Below are positions 1 through 8,922 of a stretch of DNA of 64,000 nt, one piece after another (positions within the stretch are counted from its first letter, which is position 1; every line of letters begins with the position of its first letter). The DNA comes from an uncultured Cuneatibacter sp. (GTDB taxonomy: Bacteria; Bacillota; Clostridia; Lachnospirales; Lachnospiraceae): positions 25,000-88,999 of the forward strand of contig CAKQHB010000010.1 in NCBI GenBank assembly GCA_934234215.1. The letters run 5' to 3'. The position numbers and the translations under genes are program-made. Below the pieces are notes generated by a model. The model had not been told where the DNA came from, ran no database searches, and saw only the letters and a program-made list of their open reading frames with translations.

Positions 1-675
1 CAGGACCGTGTGTTCTCACTGAAAGAGTTCATGATGCAGGCAGCAACGAGAAAACTGAAGTTCAATGAATTCTGGGCGTTAAAGGATATCAGCTTCACGA
101 TCGAGAAGGGTGATGTTCTCGGAATTATCGGTCGCAACGGTGCTGGTAAGAGTACCATCCTGAAGATTATTTCCGGAATTATGAAACCCACGCAGGGCAC
201 TGTGACCCGCGGCGGCAACATCGTTCCGATGCTGGAGCTTGGCTCCGGCTTTGACTACGATCTGACCGGCAGAGAGAATGTCTTTCTGAACGGTTCGATC
301 TTAGGCTATTCCAAAGAATTTTTATACAGTAAGTACGATGAGATCCTGGAGTTTTCCGAGCTTGGGGATTTTATCAACATGCCGATCCGCAACTATTCTT
401 CCGGTATGCTGATGCGACTGGCATTTTCCATCGCAACAGTCGTTGAGCCGGAGATCCTGATCGTAGATGAGATCCTGTCTGTTGGTGACGAGGCATTCCA
501 GCGCAAGAGTCATGCCCGTATGATGGAGCTGATGGGCGGCGGTACAACCGTACTGTTCGTATCCCACAGCCTAGATCAGATCCGCCAGATGTGCAACAAG
601 GTTGTCTGGATCGATCAGGGCTATGTGAAGATGGCAGGGCCCACACAGGAAGTGTGTGACGCTTACAAGCTGTAA
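1..675 (+). CDS. ABC transporter ATP-binding protein, polysaccharide export (Wzt/TagH/RfbE-like), 5' end outside window
   Basis: This is the ATPase subunit of a two-component exporter that moves lipid-linked polysaccharide or teichoic-acid-like polymer across the membrane. The frame is open to the first base, and homologues carry about 20-30 residues before the first visible residues, so the true start is probably upstream; a GTG at 10 is a poor start without a ribosome site. Seen: Walker A GRNGAGKST near base 133, the GSGFDYDLTGRENV segment typical of polysaccharide exporters, ABC signature NYSSGMLMRLAFS near 391, Walker B ILIVDE near 457, and the switch His in FVSHS near 559. The C-terminus ends soon after the ATPase domain, so there is no long carbohydrate-binding extension as in E. 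coli O9a Wzt. Its permease should lie just upstream, outside the window. Glycosyltransferase genes follow directly. Confidence 0.93.
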   Translation, partial: QDRVFSLKEFMMQAATRKLKFNEFWALKDISFTIEKGDVLGIIGRNGAGKSTILKIISGIMKPTQGTVTRGGNIVPMLELGSGFDYDLTGRENVFLNGSILGYSKEFLYSKYDEILEFSELGDFINMPIRNYSSGMLMRLAFSIATVVEPEILIVDEILSVGDEAFQRKSHARMMELMGGGTTVLFVSHSLDQIRQMCNKVVWIDQGYVKMAGPTQEVCDAYKL

Positions 676-693
676 ATACAGGAGATAGAAGAA

Positions 694-3156
694 ATGCAGT
701 TAAAAAAGATGATTGAAAATCTGATCTACGATCAGACAACAGACAAGGTCGCCATCCGCGGCTGGTGTTTTGATGCAGCCGGAAGCGACTACGAGGTGGT
801 TGCAAAGATCAACGGTCAGGTGTGGGCACCTGCAAAAATCACATATGAAGACAGAGAAGACATTGAGGGCTTGTATCATGATGCATTTGAGGCTCCTCAT
901 GTTGGATTCCGAATCGAGCTGCCGCTGCAGGGGACTGCATTTCATTCGGTGGAGGTCTGGATCAAAACAGAGGAGGAAAGTACCTGCATTCTGAAAAAGC
1001 ACCGCTTCCAGATGGGACGCTGGACGGTAAAGAATCCGCTGATCTATTATCTGGATTCCAAAAAGGCAGAGCGCGGAATCTTATATCTGCGCGGTTGGTG
1101 TGCAACGACAAATACGGATACAATCCCGAAGATCACACTGACTGATAAGCAGGGCAATCCGGTGGAAATCGACTATTATCCCATCGAGCGCAAGGACGTT
1201 GTCTATGCCCGTGGTATTTCCATGGCGCACAGCGAGTGCGGATTCCTGATCCGAACTCCATATGACGAGACCAAGGATTATGTGCTTCATTTTGAGGCAG
1301 ACGGCAACACCGCGAAGATTCCGGTGCGCAGAAGTTCAATCAAGCTTGATCATTTTCTGGAGAAGTCCGGCTACCGCAAGGTGGAGGAGTATTATCTGCG
1401 CTACGGCAAAAAAGAACTGATCCGCAAGATCATCATCAAGCTGTTCCATCTGGAGGAAGCACAGTACAACCGCTGGTATTTGAAGACGCGCTCCACGGAA
1501 GCGCAGCTGGAAGCACAGCGCAAGAAAAAGTTTGACTTCGAGCCGAAGATCAGCTTTGTTGTACCGCTGTATCAGACACCGGAGCGTTATCTGAAAGAGA
1601 TGATCGAGAGCGTACAGGCGCAGACCTACACGAACTGGGAGCTGTGTCTGGCAGATGGCAGCGGAAAGGATCATTCGGTTGAGAGTGTTGTTGCTCCTTA
1701 TATGCAGAAGGATTCCCGGATTCGCTATCGTCTTCTGGAAAAGAATCTCGGTATTTCCGGCAACACAAATGCTGCACTGGAGATGGCACAGGGCGATTAT
1801 ATTGCACTGGTGGATCACGATGATCTGCTGTCACCGGATGCGGCCTACTATGTCGTAAAGGCATTGAACGATGACCGTGATGTGGACGTTGTTTACAGCG
1901 ATGAAGATAAGGTAGATATGAAGAGCCAGAAGCACTTTCAGCCGAACTTCAAGCCGGATTTTAACATCGATATGCTTCGTTCTGTCAATTATATCTGTCA
2001 CCTGTTTGTAGTAGAAAAAGGACTGCTGGAGCGTGCGGGACATTTCCGCGAGGAGTTCAATGGTGCACAGGACTATGACTTTATTCTGCGCTGCACCGAG
2101 CAGGCAAAGAAGATTTATCATGTTCAGCGGGTACTGTATCACTGGAGATGTCATCCGGAATCTACCGCGATGGATCCGTCCAGCAAGATGTATGCGTTTG
2201 AGGCAGGTCTGCGGGCAGTGAATGAGCATTATAAGAGAGTCGGAATCCCGGCTCATGTTGAGCATGGCTTGAAGTATGGTATGTATCATACGATCTACGA
2301 GTGGAAGGAAAAGCCGCTGGTATCGGTTCTGATCCCGAACAAGGATCATACCGAAGATCTGGATGTTGTCATCCGCTCTCTGGCAAGATGTACCTACAAA
2401 AATTACGAAGTCATTGTAATTGAAAATAACAGTACAGAAGCAGAAACATGGGAATACTATGACAAGATCCAGAAAGAGTTTTCCAATGTTCATGTTGTGA
2501 AGTGGGAGAAGGAATTCAACTACTCTGCAATCAATAACTTCGGTGCAGAATTTGCGAAGGGCGAATATCTGCTGCTTCTGAATAATGATGTTGAGGTAAT
2601 CACAACGGATTGCTTCGAGGAGATGTTAGGTTACGCACAGCGCCCGGATGTGGGGATTGTGGGAATTAAGCTGCTGTACAACGATGATACGGTACAGCAC
2701 GCCGGTGTTGTCATCGGTCTCGGCGGTGTAGCAGGTCATGCATTCCCCGGTGTCCGCAAGGAAGATGCCGGATATATGGGCAGAGCCGTATTTGCACAGG
2801 ATTACTGTGCCGTGACCGCAGCGTGTCTCATGGTGCGCAAGAGTGTCTTTGACGAAGTTGGCGGACTGGATACCGGACTGCAGGTTGCATTTAACGACAT
2901 TGATTTCTGTCTGCGGGTTTACGAGAAGGGTTATAAGATCGTATACAATCCGTATGCACAGATGTATCATTACGAGTCCAAATCCAGAGGCTATGAGGAT
3001 ACCCCGGAGAAACAGGCTCGTTTCGCAAGAGAAATTGAATTCTTCCAGAATCGTTGGGGAGAATTTTTAGCAAAGGGCGATCCGTTCTACAGCCCGAATC
3101 TGACACTGGATAAAAACGACTTTTCACTGAGAAAGCTTCGGGAAGAGGAACAATGA
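694..3156 (+). CDS. Two-domain GT2 glycosyltransferase with N-terminal beta-type repeats
   Basis: An 820-residue protein predicted to add two successive sugars to a lipid-linked glycan on the cytoplasmic side. The start is the ATG after AGGAGATAGAAGAA. The first GT-A fold begins near residue 286 (FVVPLYQ), with its acidic metal site VDHDDLL near 373. The second begins near 543 (VSVLIPNKD), with LNNDVEV near 629. The first 250 or so residues are not glycosyltransferase: they hold two similar stretches with the pattern RGWC...F that look like repeated beta modules (GWCFDA near 22 and GWCATT near 133). The gene sits 18 bases after the exporter ATPase and overlaps the next GT2 gene by four bases (ATGA), so it is one operon. 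The sugar transferred cannot be read from the sequence; rhamnan or galactan transferases are the nearest general type. Confidence 0.9.
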   Translation: MQLKKMIENLIYDQTTDKVAIRGWCFDAAGSDYEVVAKINGQVWAPAKITYEDREDIEGLYHDAFEAPHVGFRIELPLQGTAFHSVEVWIKTEEESTCILKKHRFQMGRWTVKNPLIYYLDSKKAERGILYLRGWCATTNTDTIPKITLTDKQGNPVEIDYYPIERKDVVYARGISMAHSECGFLIRTPYDETKDYVLHFEADGNTAKIPVRRSSIKLDHFLEKSGYRKVEEYYLRYGKKELIRKIIIKLFHLEEAQYNRWYLKTRSTEAQLEAQRKKKFDFEPKISFVVPLYQTPERYLKEMIESVQAQTYTNWELCLADGSGKDHSVESVVAPYMQKDSRIRYRLLEKNLGISGNTNAALEMAQGDYIALVDHDDLLSPDAAYYVVKALNDDRDVDVVYSDEDKVDMKSQKHFQPNFKPDFNIDMLRSVNYICHLFVVEKGLLERAGHFREEFNGAQDYDFILRCTEQAKKIYHVQRVLYHWRCHPESTAMDPSSKMYAFEAGLRAVNEHYKRVGIPAHVEHGLKYGMYHTIYEWKEKPLVSVLIPNKDHTEDLDVVIRSLARCTYKNYEVIVIENNSTEAETWEYYDKIQKEFSNVHVVKWEKEFNYSAINNFGAEFAKGEYLLLLNNDVEVITTDCFEEMLGYAQRPDVGIVGIKLLYNDDTVQHAGVVIGLGGVAGHAFPGVRKEDAGYMGRAVFAQDYCAVTAACLMVRKSVFDEVGGLDTGLQVAFNDIDFCLRVYEKGYKIVYNPYAQMYHYESKSRGYEDTPEKQARFAREIEFFQNRWGEFLAKGDPFYSPNLTLDKNDFSLRKLREEEQ

Positions 3157-3164
3157 GGGGTGGA

Positions 3165-4145
3165 ATGAAACAGGTATCAATCGTAATTCCGAATTATAAT
3201 GGCATGAAGTTCCTTCCGGAATGCATGGAAGCACTGGAAAAACAGACATATCGGGATTTTGAAGTGATTCTGATCGACAACGCTTCTGCAGATGAAAGCG
3301 CAGACTGGATCCGGGCAAATTGCCCGGATGTTCGTCTTGTTGTCAACGAAACGAATCTCGGATTTTCCGGTGCTGTCAATCAGGGAATCCAGATGTCGGA
3401 GTGTCCGTATGTGCTGCTGCTGAACAACGATACGGCAGCGGAACCGGATTTTGTGGGAGAGCTTGTAAAAGCGATCGAAAAATCCAACCGGATTTTTTCG
3501 GTGTCTCCCAAGATGGTACAGTATCATAATCACGCATTGCTGGACGATGCAGGAGATTTGTACAATCTGCTGGGCTGGGCTTTTCAGCGGGGCGTCGGTC
3601 AGCCGGTGGAAGCATATGATAAGCCAACTCGCGTTTTTACGGCCTGTGCCGGCGCGTCAATCTACCGCCGCAGTGTGTTTGAGGAGATTGGTTATTTCGA
3701 TCTGATGCATTTTGCTTATCTGGAGGATCTGGATGTGGGCTACCGCGCCCGGATCTATGGCTATGAAAACTGGTACTGCCCGACAGCGGTTGTCTACCAT
3801 GTGGGCAGCGGAACAAGCGGTTCAAAATACAATGATTTCAAGGTTCGCTTGGCAGCAAGAAATAATGTGTATCTGAAGTACAAGAATATGCCGGCTTTTC
3901 AGCGTGGTCTGAACTGGCTTCCGTTCCAGATGGGACTGGCAGTCAAAAAGCGGTTTTTCCGGAAGATCGGATTTGGTCAGGCATATCTGGATGGTCTGGA
4001 AGAGGGTATGCGCACGCGTTCTGCGTGTAAGCGGGTTCCGTTTCAGATGCGCCATCTGAAAAATTATGTGCGCATTGAGGGAGAGCTGATCGGAAACTCA
4101 TTCCGATATGTGACAGACTATCTGAAGAGAAGACGGCAGAGGTGA
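3165..4145 (+). CDS. GT2 family glycosyltransferase
   Basis: A single-domain glycosyltransferase of about 326 residues. The GT-A fold opens with SIVIPNYNG, carries the DxD-type site LLLNNDTAAEPDF, and has a later YLEDLDVGYRARIYGYE acceptor/catalytic-base segment typical of rhamnosyltransferase-like GT2 enzymes. Two in-frame starts exist. The ATG at 3153 overlaps the stop of the previous gene, while the ATG at 3165 has an AGGGGTGG ribosome site at good spacing and gives the normal family N-terminus, so 3165 is preferred. The C-terminal 70 residues are basic and helical, likely membrane-associated. It probably extends the same glycan as the preceding two-domain enzyme. Substrate unknown. Confidence 0.9.
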   Translation: MKQVSIVIPNYNGMKFLPECMEALEKQTYRDFEVILIDNASADESADWIRANCPDVRLVVNETNLGFSGAVNQGIQMSECPYVLLLNNDTAAEPDFVGELVKAIEKSNRIFSVSPKMVQYHNHALLDDAGDLYNLLGWAFQRGVGQPVEAYDKPTRVFTACAGASIYRRSVFEEIGYFDLMHFAYLEDLDVGYRARIYGYENWYCPTAVVYHVGSGTSGSKYNDFKVRLAARNNVYLKYKNMPAFQRGLNWLPFQMGLAVKKRFFRKIGFGQAYLDGLEEGMRTRSACKRVPFQMRHLKNYVRIEGELIGNSFRYVTDYLKRRRQR

Positions 4146-4149
4146 GATT

Positions 4150-5544
4150 GTGAAGAAAGATTATCAAGGGCTGTTGAATCAATTGCATATTGTTTTGGAT
4201 ATTTTGGTGACCGTTTTTTCGTATATCGTTGCCTATGCGATCCGATTCTATTACATGGAAGTACAGCCCGGATATCCGGCAAAAGAATATTTTATCTTTT
4301 TGATTCCCATTGTCCTGTTTTATCTGGTGCTGTATGCAGCGTTCCAGCTGTATCAGCCAAAACGGGTGATGGGCAGACGTCTGGAAGCAGGTCGTGTACT
4401 GTATGCAAACGGTATGGGACTGATGGTACTGATCCTGGTTCTGTATCTGTTCAAGTTCGTACATTTTTCCCGTACGATGCTGATGCTGTTTGCTGTGATC
4501 AATACCTGTCTGATGACTGCTGAGCGAATTGTCGTTCGTATGATCCTGCGTTCTCTGCGCAAAAAGGGCTTTAACCAGAAGCAGGTGCTGTTAGTCGGCT
4601 ATAGCCGGGCCGCAGAAGGATTTATCGACCGTGCCAAGGCAAATCCTCAGTGGGGCTATCAGGTGCGTGGTATTCTGGATGACACCTACGACTGGGGGCT
4701 GGAGTACAAGGGCGTCAAGGTCATCGGAAAGCTTTCGGAGTTAGAAGGAATTCTGGAATTAAACCGTCTGGATGAGGTTTTGATCACGTTAAGTCTGGAA
4801 GAATATCAAAAATTACAGCATTTGGTGTATCTTTGTGAAAAATCAGGGGTTCACACCAAGTTCATTCCGGATTATAATAACATCATTCCGACAAAGCCGT
4901 ATACAGAAGATCTGTTGGGGCTTCCGGTTGTTCACATTCGACATGTGCCGCTCACGGGACTGCTGAACAAGACGATCAAGCGGACGATGGATATCGTCGG
5001 TTCTCTGATCTGTATTGTGATATTCTCACCGGTGATGCTTGTGACTGCGATTGCAGTCAAGTTATCCTCACCGGGTCCGATCATCTTCAAGCAGGAGCGT
5101 GTAGGATTGCATAACCGTCCGTTCCGGATGTATAAGTTCCGGTCGATGGGAGTTGCACCTGCCAGCGAAGAGAAGAGCAAGTGGACGACAAAGAACGATG
5201 CAAGAGTTACCGGTGTCGGAAAGTTTATCCGCAAAACGAGTATTGATGAACTGCCGCAGTTATTTAATGTGCTGATCGGAAATATGAGTCTTGTGGGACC
5301 GAGACCGGAACGTCCGTTCTTTGTAGAAAAGTTCCGGGAAGAAATCCCGCGGTATATGATCAAGCATCAGGTGCGTCCAGGTATGACCGGATGGGCGCAG
5401 GTCAACGGACTGCGCGGAGATACGTCAATCCGCAAGCGGATTGACTATGATCTGTATTATATTGAGAATTGGACCGTCGGTTTTGATATCAAGATTCTGT
5501 TCCTGACCGTCTTCCGCGGTTTTGTGAACAAGAATGCATATTAA
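4150..5544 (+). CDS. Polyprenyl-phosphate sugar-phosphate transferase (WbaP/CpsE-type)
   Basis: The initiating enzyme of a surface polysaccharide: it moves a sugar-1-phosphate from a nucleotide sugar onto undecaprenyl phosphate. The 464-residue protein starts at GTG behind AGGTGAG. It has four or five N-terminal membrane helices (to about residue 130), a Rossmann-like CoA-binding-type middle (LLVGYSRAAEGF), and a C-terminal bacterial sugar transferase domain from about residue 272 (KRTMDIVGS; SSPGPIIFKQERVG; YKFRSM; GMTGWAQVNG). The order is that of the WbaP/CpsE class. It is coupled to the GT2 gene before it (stop and start five bases apart) and to the LCP gene after it. A second enzyme of the same class lies at 35759-37171. 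The sugar is not predictable; glucose, galactose or GalNAc are all possible. Confidence 0.93.
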   Translation: MKKDYQGLLNQLHIVLDILVTVFSYIVAYAIRFYYMEVQPGYPAKEYFIFLIPIVLFYLVLYAAFQLYQPKRVMGRRLEAGRVLYANGMGLMVLILVLYLFKFVHFSRTMLMLFAVINTCLMTAERIVVRMILRSLRKKGFNQKQVLLVGYSRAAEGFIDRAKANPQWGYQVRGILDDTYDWGLEYKGVKVIGKLSELEGILELNRLDEVLITLSLEEYQKLQHLVYLCEKSGVHTKFIPDYNNIIPTKPYTEDLLGLPVVHIRHVPLTGLLNKTIKRTMDIVGSLICIVIFSPVMLVTAIAVKLSSPGPIIFKQERVGLHNRPFRMYKFRSMGVAPASEEKSKWTTKNDARVTGVGKFIRKTSIDELPQLFNVLIGNMSLVGPRPERPFFVEKFREEIPRYMIKHQVRPGMTGWAQVNGLRGDTSIRKRIDYDLYYIENWTVGFDIKILFLTVFRGFVNKNAY

Positions 5545-5558
5545 GAAAAGAGGAAAAA

Positions 5559-6737
5559 ATGGCTGAGAAACGGAAGACAACGACATCAAATACTGCAAAT
5601 GGCGCAAGGAAACCTTCCTCCGGCACAAGAACGAGAGCAGAGGCAAAAGCGCTGCAGATGAAAAAGAGAAAGGCACGCAGACGCCGCAGAATTGCAATCT
5701 TCGCATTAGAGATTATTGCGCTGCTCGTCCTTTTAGCAGGATTTTATGTAGTAAGCAAGTGGGATAAGATCAAACATGTGGATCTGGACAAAGAAGATAT
5801 TGTCGTAAACACGGATATGGACTCTTCCTATGTGGAGGAAATCTCCAAAGGATATACCAACATTGGTATTTTCGGTGTGGATGGTGACGGTTATAACTGT
5901 GATGTTGTTCTTATCTGCAGCATCAATAACGATACCGGCGAGATCCGGATGGCATCTGTGTTCCGTGATACGATCATGCAGATGGAAGATGACTCGTTTG
6001 ATAAGATCAATTCCGCTATCAACGATGGACAGTACGGAACCAGTGTAATGAATACACTGAACAAAAATCTGGATTTGAACATTGATAATTTTGTAGTTGT
6101 CAACTGGCAGGCGGTTGCATTGGGGATTAATATCCTCGGCGGTGTAGATGTGAACATTACCGATGCAATGATGGGAGAGATCAATGGTTATATCACAGAT
6201 ACCGTTGCGCATGCAGGCGGTCTTGGTACGGTTCAGCTGACTCATTCCGGTATGCAGCATCTGGACGGCGTTCAGGCAGTTGCATATTGTCGTCTGCGTC
6301 ATCAGGACAGTGATATTGGCAGAACTGCCCGTCAGCGAGAGGTTATCGGACAGCTGTTTGAAAAAGCAAAGACTGCAAGCGCTTCGGTGCTGAATAGTGT
6401 TGTCAACAACGTATTCCCGTTGGTTACCACTTCTCTGGAGTTGGATGACCTGTGGAGCATGGCACTTGGCATCAGCAATTATAATATGGGCGAAACCGTT
6501 GGATTCCCGTTCTACAATCATTCGGTAGAAACTTGGAGAAAGCCGGGGGATTGGCCGATGTTTGCAATGAATCTGCAGAACAATGTGTCTCAGTTGCATG
6601 AATTCTTGTATGAGTCGGAGGATTACACACCGTCCGCAACGGTTCAGCAGATCAGTGCAATGATACAAAATGAGACGAACAATATGGGCCTGGCAGTGCC
6701 AGAGACAACCGCATTCTCTACTGAAGGCGCACAATAA
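5559..6737 (+). CDS. LytR-CpsA-Psr (LCP) family glycopolymer-peptidoglycan ligase
   Basis: LCP enzymes attach undecaprenyl-linked teichoic acid or capsule chains to peptidoglycan outside the cell. The 392-residue protein has a basic cytoplasmic head (a run of Arg/Lys near 35-45), one membrane helix at about 47-68 and an extracellular LCP domain at about 90-290. Seen in the domain: the conserved FRDTIMQ stretch, DKINSAI, NFVVVNW, GGVDVNI and YCRLRHQDSDIGRTARQR, which carry the Asp and Arg residues that bind the pyrophosphate lipid. The ribosome site is GAGGAAAAA. It closes the polysaccharide operon that starts upstream, which fits a role in anchoring that polymer to the wall. The C-terminal tail is Thr/Glu-rich with no recognised domain. 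Confidence 0.93.
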   Translation: MAEKRKTTTSNTANGARKPSSGTRTRAEAKALQMKKRKARRRRRIAIFALEIIALLVLLAGFYVVSKWDKIKHVDLDKEDIVVNTDMDSSYVEEISKGYTNIGIFGVDGDGYNCDVVLICSINNDTGEIRMASVFRDTIMQMEDDSFDKINSAINDGQYGTSVMNTLNKNLDLNIDNFVVVNWQAVALGINILGGVDVNITDAMMGEINGYITDTVAHAGGLGTVQLTHSGMQHLDGVQAVAYCRLRHQDSDIGRTARQREVIGQLFEKAKTASASVLNSVVNNVFPLVTTSLELDDLWSMALGISNYNMGETVGFPFYNHSVETWRKPGDWPMFAMNLQNNVSQLHEFLYESEDYTPSATVQQISAMIQNETNNMGLAVPETTAFSTEGAQ

Positions 6738-6823
6738 AAACTTACATGAGAAGGTGTCATACGATTTCATCCGTTTTACACTTTTTTCAAGAAGTCTACA
6801 CAAATTGAACACAATTAGTTGGT

Positions 6824-6868
6824 ACACTCCTTTCATAAACAGAAGAGACCTGGATATGAAAGGAGTGT
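6824..6868 (+). promoter_or_regulatory. Inverted repeat covering the htrA ribosome-binding site
   Basis: A perfect 13-base-pair inverted repeat (ACACTCCTTTCAT at 6824-6836 and its complement at 6856-6868) with a 19-base loop. The right arm contains the AAAGGAG ribosome site of the protease gene and is followed by a short T run just before the ATG at 6876. The hairpin could act as a terminator for the LCP operon, as an attenuator, or as a lock on translation of the protease mRNA. The base pairing is seen directly; the regulatory role is inferred. Confidence 0.65.
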
Positions 6869-6875
6869 TTTTATC

Positions 6876-8486
6876 ATGTCAGAAGAATATAGAAACAACG
6901 AAGAACAGAACGAACAGCAGACTGAAGCGCAGAACACAGAAGTGCAGAGCAACGAAACTCAGAACAATGAGACTGCACAGGATGTGAACTTTGTAATGCA
7001 GGGTTCTGTACAGAGAGAGAACGAAGCTGAGACAGCTGCTTCCGAGACAGCTCAGGAAACGGCACAGGAAGCGCAGACAGCAGAGACTTCTTCTGCAGCA
7101 CAGGAGACAGCAGCCGCCTATGAGCCACAGTTTACTGCTGCTGAGGAGATACATTCCTCCGAAAAGAAAGCAAAGAATAAAAAGAAAGGCGGCTGGAAGA
7201 AGGGCGTTGCGGTTGCAGCAGCGGTTGTGATCGGCGTTGGTGCAGTTGGCACCGGTGGCTACTATGGAGCACAGTCTCTCAAGTCTTCCATGAGAAATTG
7301 GATCAGTCAGGAAGTTGCTTCCCAGCAGAGCAGTCAGACTGCAAAGACCGCTACTTTGAGCCAGTCCGACAGCAGTTCCACAACTACTACGACAGGCAGC
7401 ACTGGCGCAACCTTGCTGGACGTTTCGGATGTTGTAAAGAATATCAAGCCTTCCGTAGTAGCTGTTACCAATGAGCTTTTATATACAGCAAACTATTTTG
7501 GCCGTACCGCCAGCCAGACATCCCCGGCAAGCGGCTCTGGCGTTATCATTGGTGAGAATGATGAGGAGCTGCTGATCGTGACAAACTATCATGTTGTTTC
7601 CGGTGAGGAGAGTAGCAGTAGTAATCAGATGTATACAGTAACCTCCGAAAATATTTCCGTTCAGTTTATCGATGGTACTTCCGCAGATACCACACTGAAG
7701 GGCACAGATGAAGCAGCAGACCTGGCGGTTCTGGCAGTGAAGAAGTCGGATCTGAGTGATGATACGATGAGTCAGATCAAGATCGCAACAATCGGAGATT
7801 CCTCTGCACTGAGTGAAGGCGAGGGGGTCATTGCGATCGGCAATGCACTTGGCTATGGCCTGTCTGTAACAGTCGGTTATGTCAGCGCACTGGATCGGGA
7901 GTTGACAGTCAATGATAATACGAACACATACATCCAGACCGATGCAGCCATCAACCCTGGTAACAGTGGCGGCGGTCTGTTCAATACGGCAGGTGAACTG
8001 ATCGGTATCAACGATGCAAAGACCGTTGATACAAACGTAGAAGGTATGGGTTATGCCATCCCGATCAGCAATGTCAGCGATATTATCACGAATCTGATGA
8101 ATGAAGAGCCGAGAACGCAGGTATCAGATGATGAAAAGGGGTACCTTGGCATCAGCGGACAGGACATTGATGCCAGCATGTCAAAAGTATACGGAATGCC
8201 GGAAGGTGTTCTGGTAGCTTATGTACAGGAAGGCTCTGCAGCAGAACAGGCAGGTCTGCAGAAGCATGATATCATCTGCGCAATCGATGGAACCGAAGTA
8301 TCCAGCTTCGAAAAACTGCGGGAAGAGATTGGCTACTACGCAGCAGGTGAGCAGGCAGAACTGACCGTAGAACGTCTGGAAAACGGACAGTACACCGAAA
8401 AGAAAATCACAGTCACATTTGGATCTTATGCGGAGGAGGCACCGGAAGGCGGAACCATTCCTGCAGATGAGGCGAATGGAAATTAA
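6876..8486 (+). CDS. HtrA/DegP-like membrane-anchored serine protease with PDZ domain
   Basis: A trypsin-like quality-control protease acting on the outer face of the membrane. The ATG at 6876 is chosen because AAAGGAG lies at correct spacing; an upstream in-frame ATG at 6819 has none. The protein has 536 residues. The first 95 or so are a Glu/Gln/Thr/Ala-rich low-complexity cytoplasmic tail, followed by a Lys-rich patch and one membrane helix (near 108-130), then a Ser/Thr-rich linker and the protease domain. The catalytic triad is visible as His239 (NYHVV), Asp282 (ADLAVL) and Ser364 (GNSGGG). A single PDZ domain follows (YLGISGQDI, GSAAEQAGLQ). It is separated from the LCP gene by 138 bases and is probably its own unit, likely induced by envelope stress. 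Confidence 0.94.
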   Translation: MSEEYRNNEEQNEQQTEAQNTEVQSNETQNNETAQDVNFVMQGSVQRENEAETAASETAQETAQEAQTAETSSAAQETAAAYEPQFTAAEEIHSSEKKAKNKKKGGWKKGVAVAAAVVIGVGAVGTGGYYGAQSLKSSMRNWISQEVASQQSSQTAKTATLSQSDSSSTTTTTGSTGATLLDVSDVVKNIKPSVVAVTNELLYTANYFGRTASQTSPASGSGVIIGENDEELLIVTNYHVVSGEESSSSNQMYTVTSENISVQFIDGTSADTTLKGTDEAADLAVLAVKKSDLSDDTMSQIKIATIGDSSALSEGEGVIAIGNALGYGLSVTVGYVSALDRELTVNDNTNTYIQTDAAINPGNSGGGLFNTAGELIGINDAKTVDTNVEGMGYAIPISNVSDIITNLMNEEPRTQVSDDEKGYLGISGQDIDASMSKVYGMPEGVLVAYVQEGSAAEQAGLQKHDIICAIDGTEVSSFEKLREEIGYYAAGEQAELTVERLENGQYTEKKITVTFGSYAEEAPEGGTIPADEANGN

Positions 8487-8508
8487 AACAAATATAATTT
8501 ATTCATCA

Positions 8509-8681
8509 AAGCAGAAGAACTGCGCAAGTACCTGTGCATTTTCGGCTTGAACGGAACAGCTTCTATTTCGATCTTTGCGATAACTCGTCTACGACTCAGA
8601 CAGATCGCAAAGATCGGAAGCTGCCCCGCCCAAGCTGCGAAAATCAGCACAAAGCACTTGCGCGGTTCTTTCTGCTTTTTT
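8509..8681. other. Very long imperfect hairpin element in the htrA-pfpI gap
   Basis: A 173-base segment that folds back on itself over nearly its whole length. Paired arms, outside to inside: 8509-8529 with 8656-8677 (one bulge, one mismatch), 8534-8537 with 8647-8650, 8538-8544 with 8638-8644, 8545-8548 with 8632-8635, 8557-8563 with 8617-8623, and a perfect 13-base stem 8569-8581 with 8604-8616, closing a 22-base loop. About 56 pairs form. Six T residues follow the right arm. No plausible protein is encoded: the overlapping short frames have no ribosome site. It may be a structured RNA, a long terminator or a small non-autonomous mobile element. The remainder of the 436-base gap holds only the promoter at 8850 and a small stem (AGCCC/GGGCT, 8788-8814). 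Confidence 0.7.
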
Positions 8682-8849
8682 CGAAAAAATCGTGTATTCA
8701 GCAAGAAGTGGCTGTGTTACAGCTCCGTTTTCGCAACTAACACCATGCTTCTGTTTTATTGTTTTTCGCGGATTATCTGAAATAAGCCCCAAAAAGTTTC
8801 TTGGATGGGCTCAGGAAAGACATTCTTGTATTGTCGGCATTGTAGTCTC

Positions 8850-8878
8850 TTGACTCTACTGCCTCTGATTGGTATGAT
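8850..8878 (+). promoter_or_regulatory. Sigma-A-type promoter for the DJ-1/PfpI gene
   Basis: TTGACT at 8850-8855 and TATGAT at 8873-8878 are separated by exactly 17 bases. The DJ-1/PfpI start codon lies 45 bases downstream. It supports this gene being transcribed on its own. Confidence 0.7.
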
Positions 8879-8922
8879 GAAGAAAATCGAATTTTCGTAA
8901 TTTGTATAAAGGGGGCGCACAG

